Of a stretch of 64,000 nucleotides of DNA, positions 8,368 through 16,974 are shown piece after piece (positions within the stretch are counted from its first letter, which is position 1; every line of letters begins with the position of its first letter). The position numbers and the translations under genes are program-made. The notes under the pieces are model-generated. The model was not told where the DNA came from and ran no database searches. It saw only the letters and a program-made list of their open reading frames with translations. Source of the stretch: Leptothoe sp034932105 (GTDB lineage: Bacteria > Cyanobacteriota > Cyanobacteriia > Phormidesmidales > Phormidesmidaceae); assembly GCF_034932105.1 (NCBI RefSeq), contig NZ_JAYGIG010000119.1:1-64000 (forward strand), read 5' to 3'.

Positions 8368-9321
8368 CTAGGCAGCCACTTGCACCTTGCCGGTGGCGTT
8401 CATCGCTTTCAGCATGTGATAGGTGATGAGCAGCTGGGTCAGGGCTAGGGGATAACTCTGTAGAGTTTCCCCCGTGGTGCCGACAATTTTGCCGACTTCC
8501 TGGTTGCCCTCTAGGCTACAGAACTGGCCCAGGTAGGGAACGTCACTACAAAGGATGCGCTCAAGCTGCTGGACCTGGTCGGGGGTGGCGTGACCATCAA
8601 TGGCTAAAACGTCTACGGGTTTACCCATATCGCGTTCTAGGCCTAGACGAATTGCTTTACCCAGATCGGTATCTAAGATATCCGTAAAGTCAGGGTGGGG
8701 AATGGTGGGACGTAGCACCAGGTTGACGTTAAGGAGCAGATCGTTAGAGGCGTCTTCGGGCGTGGTCGGTGGATAGAAGGTGATCACGACATCAGCCCAC
8801 TTTCTTTGAGGACGGATGAATGCTTCGGAGTCGGGCTCACGGGCCGCTAGAGCTGCTAATACGTCAGCTTCAGTGTAGCCACGCTTGCGGGTATCACGCT
8901 TGATTTTCCACTTGGTACGTAGGTCTTCAGGTGGTGCGAGGTAAACCTTCACGTCATAGGCATCGCGGGCCACCTTACTGGAGTAGCCCAGCAGGCCTTC
9001 CACGATGACAAATTTCTTGGGCTGGATGTATTCAGGGGCATCAAAACCACCGGTTGTGTGGTTGTAGATGGGCTTAAGAATGGGTTGTCCCTGACGCAGC
9101 AGACCCAAATGCTGCTCAATAATGTCAACGTAGTTGCAATCGGGATGCAGGGCGGAAATTCCCATTTCCTTGCGCTGTTGACGATCGTAGCGGTGATAGT
9201 CATCGGTGCAGATGGTCGTTACATCATGCTCACCGAGTACCTGGGCGATCCCGCGGGTTAGGGTGGTTTTACCTGCGGCACTGTCTCCAACAATGCCAAG
9301 GATGATCGGACGGTCTGCCAT
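8368..9321 (-). CDS. prk: phosphoribulokinase-family enzyme, non-canonical type
   Basis: A 317-aa kinase with a P-loop GDSAAGKT (12-19) and a TTICTDDYHRYDR segment containing Cys38. PIYNHTTGG, a KFVIVEG Walker-B region and RKWADVVITF follow. These are PRK/uridine-kinase family features; PRK makes ribulose-1,5-bisphosphate for Rubisco. In photosynthetic PRK the P-loop reads SGCGKS and its Cys pairs with the Cys of the VICLDD segment for thioredoxin/CP12 control. Here the P-loop Cys is replaced by Ala, so that switch cannot form. It therefore looks like a second, differently regulated PRK rather than the classical one. ATG 9321 is chosen because AGGAG lies 8 nt upstream. Confidence 0.82.
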   Translation of the reverse strand: MADRPIILGIVGDSAAGKTTLTRGIAQVLGEHDVTTICTDDYHRYDRQQRKEMGISALHPDCNYVDIIEQHLGLLRQGQPILKPIYNHTTGGFDAPEYIQPKKFVIVEGLLGYSSKVARDAYDVKVYLAPPEDLRTKWKIKRDTRKRGYTEADVLAALAAREPDSEAFIRPQRKWADVVITFYPPTTPEDASNDLLLNVNLVLRPTIPHPDFTDILDTDLGKAIRLGLERDMGKPVDVLAIDGHATPDQVQQLERILCSDVPYLGQFCSLEGNQEVGKIVGTTGETLQSYPLALTQLLITYHMLKAMNATGKVQVAA

Positions 9322-9642
9322 GGACATATCTCCTGCTTCTTTAGATTTTCTGCAACTCAATCATTAGTTTCATCTTAGGCACCAACGGCGCTAGGCTCAA
9401 GAATCTGTGTCAGAGAATACGTCTAGGCGAACTAATGTCTGCCTGAGTAAAAATACTCATAGTCCCTAGACGCAAAGCGTTACGCTTTTCTCGGCAAAGG
9501 AAAAAAAAGTCGAGAAAATTTAGGTTTCATGACTTAAGAATTTTGTCTAGATTTTGCCTGGGTACGCTCAGGGTGTTCTAAGTTCAGAGCATTTTGGTTT
9601 AATTGTGCTTAAAAAGCTGTGCCCAAGGTTGCTAGCGCCTGG
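9322..9642. other. intergenic leader with nested hairpins
   Basis: No gene is seen. Three inverted repeats are present: GTCTAGG (9421-9427) with CCTAGAC (9465-9471); inside it TGAGTA (9444-9449) with TACTCA (9454-9459) around an AAAA loop; and AAAGCG/CGCTTT at 9474-9488. They lie 90-170 bp upstream of the prk-type start and could fold in its leader RNA or be operator sites. Confidence 0.5.
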
Positions 9643-10542
9643 TCAATGAGTTTGCAATTTGTCGGTTACCCACATCACCCGCAGACGATTGCGACCGCGT
9701 TTAGTGGCCAGGGCCAGGGCCTCTTCGGCTTTGTCCATCAATAGTTTTTCGCTTTCTGTGGGGTGATCCTTGTCAGTGACGGCTCCACCAATGTGGACAT
9801 CGAGGGTGGTTTGAGTGCCGTCTTTCAGGGATAGGGGGGCCTCTGTCAGGAAGGTTTTTAGGGTTTCGGCATACTGGGTAATGGCTTTGACATCTAGGCC
9901 TGTAAGGCTACAGGTGAATGTGCCTTGGTTGTCGCTAAAGAGCCAAGCGTCTACGGTCAAGTTTTGCTGTAATACATGGGAAATGGCTGACCATAGGGCC
10001 TGATCTTTTCTGAGATCCCCCCCGAGATCACTGGCATTGGGTTGCCGTCGATGGGGTTTGATGATCAGTAATCCGACGGATTGAAATTCTGGGTTGAGGG
10101 GCTGCATTTTCATCTGCTGGAGCAGGGCCCTCGTGGTGCGGGGAACCACGGCATCATTGACTAGGCCTGTGGTGTGGTCTAGCAGATCCAGAGACCGCAG
10201 TAGGTTTTGGTGGCTGTGGCGCAGGGTGCTGGCTTGGCGAGCCTGACTGTTGACTTCTTGCTGCTTGGCTAGGAGCTGAGTCTCTAGGCTGCTAGCTTGG
10301 CGTTTGGTGCGGGAGATCCGCCATTCCCGTTTGAGAAATGTGGGGATGGTGACCAGTAGGCCAAAGACCACCCCGAGGCCGGAGGTGAGCAACAGCACGG
10401 TGGCCAGATGCTGCCGCTCTAGCTGCCAGAGAAAGAAGTTGATGGTGATCAGCTGATCGTTTTGGAGGGCGAATGCGATCGCAAAAAACGCAATCACCAG
10501 AGCAAAGATAAGAAATAGCGCCATCGGTAAAATAGCCCGCAA
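9643..10542 (-). CDS. LapA-domain membrane protein with degenerate GGDEF
   Basis: A 299-aa protein. Residues 1-75 carry two membrane helices of the LapA (DUF1049) type, residues 80-115 are predicted coiled coil, and the C-terminal half looks like a decayed GGDEF domain. That half begins near DHTTGLVN (cf. DxLTGLxN) and ends in AEEALALATKRGRNRLRV (cf. the ALYxAKxxGRNRV end). No GGDEF or similar active-site signature is present, so diguanylate cyclase activity is not expected. A binding or structural role is possible. The start used is TTG 10542; ATG 10524 is an alternative. Confidence 0.65.
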   Translation of the reverse strand: MRAILPMALFLIFALVIAFFAIAFALQNDQLITINFFLWQLERQHLATVLLLTSGLGVVFGLLVTIPTFLKREWRISRTKRQASSLETQLLAKQQEVNSQARQASTLRHSHQNLLRSLDLLDHTTGLVNDAVVPRTTRALLQQMKMQPLNPEFQSVGLLIIKPHRRQPNASDLGGDLRKDQALWSAISHVLQQNLTVDAWLFSDNQGTFTCSLTGLDVKAITQYAETLKTFLTEAPLSLKDGTQTTLDVHIGGAVTDKDHPTESEKLLMDKAEEALALATKRGRNRLRVMWVTDKLQTH

Positions 10543-10793
10543 ATAGCAATTAACCCAAGCCTAGTGAAACTGACCTCCAGCTTTTATCGGCTAAAGTTGG
10601 GAATTTCTTCAATTTTGGCTGATAAAGGCACCGCCTAGGGGGCGTTTTTCCCCATGCCCGGCCCCTACTGATGACAGGTCCCTACCCATTGATGGCGGCC
10701 CAATGTTTGTCAGAAGTTTGCTAAAACTAATCGGTCAAATCCCAATAGTTGCAGCAAAATCAGAAGTAATGTTGTTGCGAGAGGACCCATGCG

Positions 10794-11174
10794 ATGGCTG
10801 AGTTAACCGGTCCCTGGCTGGGGTCCTATTGGGATCGAGAAGCCCCCATCCGTTTTGAAGCCACCTTTGTGCAAGCACAAAATAGCCTCATTGGTCGAAT
10901 TATGGACGACAGTCCCTTGGGGGAGGCTCAAATTCAGGGTCAGGTGACCGGACGGCAGGTCACCTTTACTAAGAAGTATTTCAATAACCCTACCTATACC
11001 ATTCAGTACCAGGGGACCGTGTCAGAGGATGGCGATCATATCCACGGTCAGTGGCGTATTGATAACCGGCATAACGGTGCTTGGGAAGCCCATCGCAGTG
11101 ATAACGATCTGAGTAAGGAACTCAATGCGTTGTTGGCCAAATCCTTACCGGAATTAACCGGATCTAAGACCTAG
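10794..11174 (+). CDS. small conserved-looking beta-rich protein, function unknown
   Basis: A 126-aa soluble protein without signal peptide or helix-forming hydrophobic segments. Repeated Gly/Asp turns (WLGSYWDRE, YQGTVSEDGDHIHGQWRID) suggest a small antiparallel beta-barrel. I do not recognise a named family. ATG 10794 is chosen; an ATG at 10789 in another frame stops after five codons. It converges with the TPR gene 34 bp downstream. Confidence 0.7.
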   Translation: MAELTGPWLGSYWDREAPIRFEATFVQAQNSLIGRIMDDSPLGEAQIQGQVTGRQVTFTKKYFNNPTYTIQYQGTVSEDGDHIHGQWRIDNRHNGAWEAHRSDNDLSKELNALLAKSLPELTGSKT

Positions 11175-11207
11175 TTACTACCCAGGCGGTGGCTTCTCAT
11201 CGCTCTC

Positions 11208-13502
11208 CTATAGTTTGAGCATCACCTCGGGCAATAGCTCCGCCGGAATCTGGTTCAGGGCCTGTTGCTGTCCCTCTAGCCCCAGTAGTTCGTAGTGCAT
11301 GGCTACATTGCGTACTAGGGCCTTAAAGATCGGGTCATAGGTGGCGGCGGTTTTCGGGGTTTCCTTGAGGGCGGTGACATAATGGCCCAATGCCCGCTCC
11401 AGGTTGGCGGAGGTGGACTGGCCATCGTCGGACCGGGCCAGCCGGTCATAGATGCTGCCCAAGCAGTGGCGAATGGATGCCAGGTCAAGGCTGGATGGGG
11501 CCAACTCCGATGTCAACTCCGAGGCTTTGAGGGCGGCTTCGTAGGCAATCACGGCGTTTTGCCGATAGTGTCCCTCTGGGTCTGCCGGTGCCTCCGGATG
11601 GTTGGCCAATTCCCAAAATGCGGTGCCTAAATTGTTATAGGTGCTAGCACAGCCGATGGGATCGGTGGTCGGGGTACGGTACTGGAGAGCCTTTCGGTAG
11701 GCGGCAATGGCATGTTTGAGTAAAAATATGGGCCGCTCATGACGGGACAGGCTCCAATAGGCAATGCCCAGATTATTTTGCACTGCGGCATAGTCCAGGG
11801 GGGACCGGTCGGGATGGTGGCAGCCTAGGGCTTCGTTGTAGGCGGCGATGGCTCGGTGCAGATAGGTTTTGGGTTCTTCGTAGTAGGCCAGTTTCCAATA
11901 GACCGAGCCCAGACTATTTTGCAGGGTGCCGTACTCTTCGGCGTGGGTAGCTACGGGGACGAATGGTAGGGCCTGAAGGTAAACGGCGACCGCTTGCTTG
12001 AGATGGGTGACCGAGTCATCGTAATTTGCTAGGGCGCTATATACGGCTCCCAGGTTGCCGTACAGGCGGCTATGGGTTTCGGCCTCCACCAGGGGGCAGT
12101 CAAGACCGGCTTTATATAGCTCCACACTACGGTTCATGCCTGCAATCAGGGCGGTGCGATCGCTGTGGTGTTGGGCTTGGAGCCAATGCAGGGTGCCCAG
12201 ATCATTGAGACCCGCTGCCCGCTGGTCATCGTCTTGCGGCAGCCAGTGCAAATAGAGATCAAAGGTTTCGATGGCGGTGGCTAGCAGGCTTGGGGTCATG
12301 TCCCCGGCTTCGATGCGATCGCGATAGTGGTTGCCTAGGGTCCGGTATGCCTGGCTCAGTTCCTCCGGTGTTGCGCCCTCGGCCTGCCGCTGAGCGATGA
12401 ATTCCAGCGGGTTTTCTAACGTAGTGAGATCAATTGTTGGGCTTTGGGGGATGGCGACAGCTGCGGTCACAGACTGAGCTGCGGTCGCAGACTGAGCTGC
12501 GGTCGCAGACTGAGCTGGGGTCGCAGACTGAGCTGGGGTCGCAGACTGAGCTGGGGTCGCAGACTGAGCTGGGGTCGCAGACTGAGCTGGGGTCGCAGAC
12601 TGAGCTGCGGTCGCAGACTGAGCTGGGGTCGCAGACTGAGCTGGGGTCGCAGACTGAGCTACCGGAGTTTTTGTGGGCACCGTCGCCGCTGCAGCCTGTT
12701 GAGTTCCATGGGCAGGCTGTTCCAGCTGAGCCAGGTCTTCGCTGAGGATTTGCCATATATCAGCATTTTGCTGGGTCTGTCGGGGATTGATCTGGCCGTA
12801 TAGGCCATCCATGGGGGGATTTTCTGGGGGGGTGGATACCCCGGAAACGAGTTCACTGACAAAGGTAAAGACGCCGCTACGCCATTGCCAAAACTCTGGG
12901 GCAGACTTCTGTAGTGTTCGGTACCAGGGCCATGAGAGCCATAGCACCAAGCTGCTTTCGAGGTGGGGCAGCAGGGCCTGGATTTTCTCAAGGGAGCGCA
13001 GGAAATGATTTTGCGATCGCATCGACTGGTGGGTCATGGCCTCCAGCCCTACCACTTGCACATTGGGCAGGGGATGGGGGGCTTGCTTAATCCAATGGGC
13101 CAGCTGCACCACCAAATCTGGCTGGGTGGGCTCAAAGGTCAGCGTGGTCAGCTTAACCGCCCCAAAGTCATCATCAATACTTGCCGCCGTGGCCAAATCT
13201 GACTGGAGTCGCTGCACCAGTTGAGCCTGCAGACTATCACTATCACAGACGGCAATTAAAAGCTGTCGTCTGAGGTTGAGCTGTAGGGTGGTTTTGAGGC
13301 CTTCGTATTGCCGTTGATTGAGCCCCAAAACCTGACGAGACCTGAGTTGTGTAGCCACCATAGCGGAGAAAAAGTGTGGGTAATGTTGAAGCGACGTAGT
13401 AAACGCGGGGCAGAAAATGCGGGCCAGTAACTGCGGGACAGTAACTGCGGGGCGGAGCGCAACAAACGCGGGGGCGGGGGCCAACTCTTGGGCCGTTGCC
13501 AT
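11208..13502 (-). CDS. TPR protein with variable AQSATP repeat linker
   Basis: Up to 764 aa. Residues about 50-230 form an N-terminal alpha/beta region that lacks a P-loop (RRQLLIAVCD, VQVVGLEAM). A low-complexity linker of eleven 6-residue units (AQSATP/AQSATA/AQSVTA) follows, then residues about 370-760 with tetratricopeptide-like repeats (LYGNLGAVYSALANYDDSV, LQNSLGSVYWKLAYYEE, VQNNLGIAYWSLSRHE). The protein is a probable scaffold or partner-binding factor of unknown role. The first 47 residues are poor in protein-like features. An in-frame ATG at 13361 (MVATQLRSRQ) may be the real start. Confidence 0.8.
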   Translation of the reverse strand: MATAQELAPAPAFVALRPAVTVPQLLARIFCPAFTTSLQHYPHFFSAMVATQLRSRQVLGLNQRQYEGLKTTLQLNLRRQLLIAVCDSDSLQAQLVQRLQSDLATAASIDDDFGAVKLTTLTFEPTQPDLVVQLAHWIKQAPHPLPNVQVVGLEAMTHQSMRSQNHFLRSLEKIQALLPHLESSLVLWLSWPWYRTLQKSAPEFWQWRSGVFTFVSELVSGVSTPPENPPMDGLYGQINPRQTQQNADIWQILSEDLAQLEQPAHGTQQAAAATVPTKTPVAQSATPAQSATPAQSATAAQSATPAQSATPAQSATPAQSATPAQSATPAQSATAAQSATAAQSVTAAVAIPQSPTIDLTTLENPLEFIAQRQAEGATPEELSQAYRTLGNHYRDRIEAGDMTPSLLATAIETFDLYLHWLPQDDDQRAAGLNDLGTLHWLQAQHHSDRTALIAGMNRSVELYKAGLDCPLVEAETHSRLYGNLGAVYSALANYDDSVTHLKQAVAVYLQALPFVPVATHAEEYGTLQNSLGSVYWKLAYYEEPKTYLHRAIAAYNEALGCHHPDRSPLDYAAVQNNLGIAYWSLSRHERPIFLLKHAIAAYRKALQYRTPTTDPIGCASTYNNLGTAFWELANHPEAPADPEGHYRQNAVIAYEAALKASELTSELAPSSLDLASIRHCLGSIYDRLARSDDGQSTSANLERALGHYVTALKETPKTAATYDPIFKALVRNVAMHYELLGLEGQQQALNQIPAELLPEVMLKL
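12463..12660. repeat. 11 x 18-bp in-frame tandem repeat (minisatellite)
   Basis: Eleven perfect-length 18-bp units (consensus on the plus strand GCGGTCGCAGACTGAGCT, variant GGGGTCGC) lie inside the TPR gene and encode the AQSATP linker. The unit is a multiple of three, so copy-number change alters linker length without frameshift. Near-identical units suggest recent slippage or recombination. Confidence 0.97.
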
Positions 13503-13658
13503 GCTATGCCCTAATCATCAAAACAATGAAGTAACCATCTTTTCCTTAAAAAACAGTCAGCATCAGGAATTCAGGTGACAAATTGGAACATACTCGGTCA
13601 ATCCTGCCCGAGACCTGGGCACTACTGTAAACTTGAGGGGTGAATTGAACGCTCATCC

Positions 13659-14393
13659 ATGTCGATTACGGTAAAGTCTTCCATCCGCCAGCATCAGCAT
13701 TCTGTCATCTGCGACCTGGCCGATATGATTGAAGCGACCTGGCAGCGTCATCTTGCCCTATCGCCCTACCATCTTCCCAAGGACCTGGGCCATGTGGAGG
13801 GGCGGCTGGAAGGTGAACGGTTGGTGATTGAGAATGCCTGTTATCAGACTCCAGAATTCCGCAAGCTCCACCTAGAATTGGCTCAGGTCGGTCCTAACTT
13901 GGATATTCTCCACTGTGTGATGTTTCCTCGGTTGGACTATGGCTTGCCCATATTTGGTTGCGACATTGTCAGTGGTCGGGGGCAAATTAGCGCTGCTGTG
14001 GTGGATCTGTCCCCCACTAGCCCCGATGGCCTACCGGTGGCCTATCAACTGGCCCTGGAGGGGATGGGGACAGCTGGGTATAGCCATCCAAGGGAGCTAC
14101 CTTCGTGGGGGCATATTTTTTCTGACTATTGCTGTTTTGTGAAGCCCATTGGCCCCCAAGAAAATCACCGCTTCTTGCAGCAGGTGCTGCACTATCTCAC
14201 CCTGCATTGCACCCAGGCGGTGGCTACCCCCCCGGCCCCCCATCAGCGGTCCAAGGTGTTGGCTGGGCAGCGCAACTACTGCATCCACCAACAGCAAAAT
14301 GATAAAACCCGTCGCATTTTAGAAAAGGCGTTTGACCCTGCTTGGGCTGAACGTTACATGACTACGGTGCTGTTTGATCTGCCTGGGGAATAG
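13659..14393 (+). CDS. pcyA: phycocyanobilin:ferredoxin oxidoreductase
   Basis: A 244-aa ferredoxin-dependent bilin reductase that reduces biliverdin IXalpha to phycocyanobilin, the chromophore of phycobilisomes and phytochromes. Key residues are in place: Glu58 (VIENACYQ), His85 (ILHCVMFP) and Asp102 (FGCDIV), corresponding to the Glu76/His88/Asp105 catalytic set of Synechocystis PcyA. Length is normal. Its substrate supplier ho1 lies 3.5 kb away on the other strand. Confidence 0.97.
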   Translation: MSITVKSSIRQHQHSVICDLADMIEATWQRHLALSPYHLPKDLGHVEGRLEGERLVIENACYQTPEFRKLHLELAQVGPNLDILHCVMFPRLDYGLPIFGCDIVSGRGQISAAVVDLSPTSPDGLPVAYQLALEGMGTAGYSHPRELPSWGHIFSDYCCFVKPIGPQENHRFLQQVLHYLTLHCTQAVATPPAPHQRSKVLAGQRNYCIHQQQNDKTRRILEKAFDPAWAERYMTTVLFDLPGE

Positions 14394-14522
14394 GCCCGCA
14401 TTTGTTTAAACTATGGGCAGTCACCCTAGGGTGGTCACGGTTGGCTGTCCTGACTGTTTTACTTGTGGCTACAGTTCTAGCGATTAGTTTTAGCCATTAC
14501 TTTGCAGTTCCCTGAGTTAACT

Positions 14523-15161
14523 ATGCTTTCCCCATCGGTGCCCTTGGATTCAGAAGCGGCGATCAAAGCTGCGCCCCCAGGTCAGCTGATTGTTTTTACC
14601 GGCCCTAGCGGCGTAGGTAAAGGCACCCTACTGCGCCGATTGCTAGCCCGGCATCCAGATATTCAACTATCGATTTCGGCCACTACTCGTCAGCCCCGTC
14701 CGGGGGAAGAACATGGCAAGCACTATTATTTTGTCTCCCGTTCTGAGTTTGAGGCGATGGTGCAATTGGGCCAGCTATTGGAATGGGCTGAGTTTGCTGG
14801 GAATTATTACGGTACCCCGCGCCAGCCCCTGGATGCCATGGTGGCCCATGGCCATACGGTGGTGTTAGAGATTGAGTTAGAAGGGGCACGTCAGGTGCGC
14901 ACCACCTTGCCTACGGCCCATCAGATTTTTGTTTTACCGCCTAACCTGGCGGCGTTGGAAGCCCGTATTCGTGAGCGAGGTCAGGATTCTGAGGATGCGA
15001 TCGCAAAACGCCTAGCCCGTGCCCAAGTCGAAATTGCCGCCGCCGCTGAGTTTGATCATCAAATCATCAACGACGACCTAGACCTGGCCCTGACTGAGCT
15101 GGAGCAGCTGGTATTGGGTTCGCTCAATTCGTCGGGGGAGACGGCGGGACCCTGGTCATGA
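14523..15161 (+). CDS. gmk: guanylate kinase
   Basis: GMP kinase. It has a P-loop GPSGVGKGT, the GMP-binding TTRQPRPGE...YYFVS region and an IRERGQDSED lid segment. ATG 14523 gives 212 aa, slightly long because of a C-terminal extension. The last residues (GETAGPWS) are encoded by the first copy of a 46-bp tandem repeat that also forms the 3' end of the convergent ftsI gene. An upstream TTG at 14502 is a less likely start. Confidence 0.95.
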   Translation: MLSPSVPLDSEAAIKAAPPGQLIVFTGPSGVGKGTLLRRLLARHPDIQLSISATTRQPRPGEEHGKHYYFVSRSEFEAMVQLGQLLEWAEFAGNYYGTPRQPLDAMVAHGHTVVLEIELEGARQVRTTLPTAHQIFVLPPNLAALEARIRERGQDSEDAIAKRLARAQVEIAAAAEFDHQIINDDLDLALTELEQLVLGSLNSSGETAGPWS

Positions 15162-15247
15162 CTTCTATGCCTCTATTCCTGAGGAGATGGCGGGACCCCG
15201 GTCGTGACTTCTATGCCTCTATTCCTGAGGAGATGGCGGGACCCCGG
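15138..15247. repeat. 46-bp tandem repeat spanning the gmk and ftsI 3' ends
   Basis: Units begin at 15138, 15184 and 15230 (the third is only about 18 bp) with the core GAGATGGCGGGACCCCGG. Copy 1 contains the gmk stop and copies 2-3 contain the ftsI stop. It therefore looks like a duplication of the ftsI end reaching into gmk. Confidence 0.9.
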
Positions 15248-16955
15248 CCATTACCACTAGAGACTCAATGACCGACTTAACCAAGGGAGCTGTCACCGTT
15301 GATCCATAGGCATCTTCCCCCAGGGGTTCATCGATTACCGCCAGCACCACATAGCGCGGATTCTCCACCGGGACGATACCCACAAAGCTGACAATCCGAC
15401 CGTCGCCATATTGGCCGTATTCGTTGGCTTTTTGGGCAGTGCCCGTTTTCCCCGCGACTCGATAGTTGGCGACCTGGGCTGGTTGGCCCGAGCCTGATTT
15501 CACCACCTCCTCCATCATCCTCACCACGGCTTCGGTGTTTTCCTGGGAAAAGACGGATGTCGCCTGGGGGCGCTCTGGTTGCCAGATCAGGTTATTTTCC
15601 TGGTCCACCAGGCCCCGCACCACATGGGGAGTCACTAGCTTGCCCCCATTGGCTAAGGCTCCGTGGAGCTGTACCTGCTGCATGGGGGTGAGGGAAAAGC
15701 CCTGGCCAAAGGAGGTGGTGGCGGCTTCTACAGCACTGTTGACAAACTGGGGACGACTCTTGAGCTGGGCTGGGGACTCGGCGGGGAGTTCAATGCCCGT
15801 GGTTTCCCCTAGACCTAGTTTTTCTAACCAATCATAATACTCGGAGCGCTTGAGCTGCTCCATGATGTGGACCATGCCCACGTTGCTGGAATGGCGCAAA
15901 ACATCGGTGATGGAGATGGAGCCCCGGCCCCCCACCGACTTGTAGTCGACGTTTTGAATGGTCCACTGGTCGTACTGCAAACTTCCTTCATCGTAGATGT
16001 AGTCGTCGGGGTCAAGCGTCCCTGCTTCTAGTGCGATCGCAACATTAATCGGCTTAAATGTTGACCCCGGTTCGTACAGGTCACTCACCGCCCAGTTCTT
16101 AAACTGTTCCACATCCGCTTCGTAGTAGCGATTGGGATCATATGTGGGGGCAACGGCCAACGAGAGCACAGCCCCATCCCGACTGTCCATCACAATCAAG
16201 GCCCCTCGCTTAGCCCCATGTTGGCTTACGGTGGCCTCCAAGTTGCGCTGGGCGATCCTTTGCAGACGGCTATCCACCGTCAGCTGTAACCGGATACCGT
16301 CACGATTGGGCAGCCGTTGCAAGTCCTGGTTGGGTAACGGGGCCTGATCCAACTCATACAGCAGCTTGTCCTGTAGCGCATATTCCAAACCGGCTTGGGG
16401 TTCCCCTTCCAGATTGATATATCCCACCAACTGAGACATCAGCTCCTGTTGGGGATAAAAGCGCTGCTGACTGGGGAATAGATCTAACCCCTCCAGCCCC
16501 ATGCCGCGCATCCGTTCCGCTAGCTCCTCCGACACATCCACTGCCACCTGGATACCCGTTTCCTGTTCCTGAAAACGGGCCAAAAGAGTCTCCTGGGGTT
16601 GAGCCAATAGCCCTGCCAAGGTTTCCGCCATCTCCTCACGGGAGCGGCTAAACAGCATGGGATGGGCATAGATGGTATACACCACCCGATCCACCGCCAG
16701 CACGTTGCCCTGGCGATCAATAATGGGTCGTCGCGATGCCTGGGGTACCTGGGGTAAATTCTGACGTTGCCCCTCAGCCTGGGCCTTAAGTTCGCTGCCT
16801 AACACCAGCTGCAAGCGGGCCAGGCGCACGCTCAGTCCCACCATTGCCAGCACCATAAAGCCCCATACCGTGACTAGCCGAAACCGTGGCGATGACAAGT
16901 AACGGGGCCGACGAGATGACTGACGAGGGGATGGATGAGATGGGTGCGTAACCAT
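15219..16955 (-). CDS. ftsI: division-specific class B penicillin-binding protein (FtsI/PBP3 type)
   Basis: A 578-aa transpeptidase that cross-links septal peptidoglycan. It has a basic cytoplasmic N-terminus, one membrane anchor at about 27-50, the class B dimerisation domain (RRPIIDRQGNVLA) and a transpeptidase domain. Active-site motifs are S298TFK (EPGSTFKP), SSN (RHSSNVGMV) and KTGT (AGKTGTAQK). Fewer than 20 bp separate it from the upstream single-helix protein, as ftsL-ftsI pairs are arranged elsewhere. The stop lies within the 46-bp tandem repeat. Confidence 0.95.
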   Translation of the reverse strand: MVTHPSHPSPRQSSRRPRYLSSPRFRLVTVWGFMVLAMVGLSVRLARLQLVLGSELKAQAEGQRQNLPQVPQASRRPIIDRQGNVLAVDRVVYTIYAHPMLFSRSREEMAETLAGLLAQPQETLLARFQEQETGIQVAVDVSEELAERMRGMGLEGLDLFPSQQRFYPQQELMSQLVGYINLEGEPQAGLEYALQDKLLYELDQAPLPNQDLQRLPNRDGIRLQLTVDSRLQRIAQRNLEATVSQHGAKRGALIVMDSRDGAVLSLAVAPTYDPNRYYEADVEQFKNWAVSDLYEPGSTFKPINVAIALEAGTLDPDDYIYDEGSLQYDQWTIQNVDYKSVGGRGSISITDVLRHSSNVGMVHIMEQLKRSEYYDWLEKLGLGETTGIELPAESPAQLKSRPQFVNSAVEAATTSFGQGFSLTPMQQVQLHGALANGGKLVTPHVVRGLVDQENNLIWQPERPQATSVFSQENTEAVVRMMEEVVKSGSGQPAQVANYRVAGKTGTAQKANEYGQYGDGRIVSFVGIVPVENPRYVVLAVIDEPLGEDAYGSTVTAPLVKSVIESLVVMAGVPPSPQE

Positions 16956-16974
16956 TGCGTAACCATTTAGTAAC

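Noticed and set aside
12434..12803. Long plus- and minus-strand frames over the 18-bp repeat.
   Set aside because: A repeat length divisible by three leaves several frames open. Only the minus-strand frame continues into the TPR domain.
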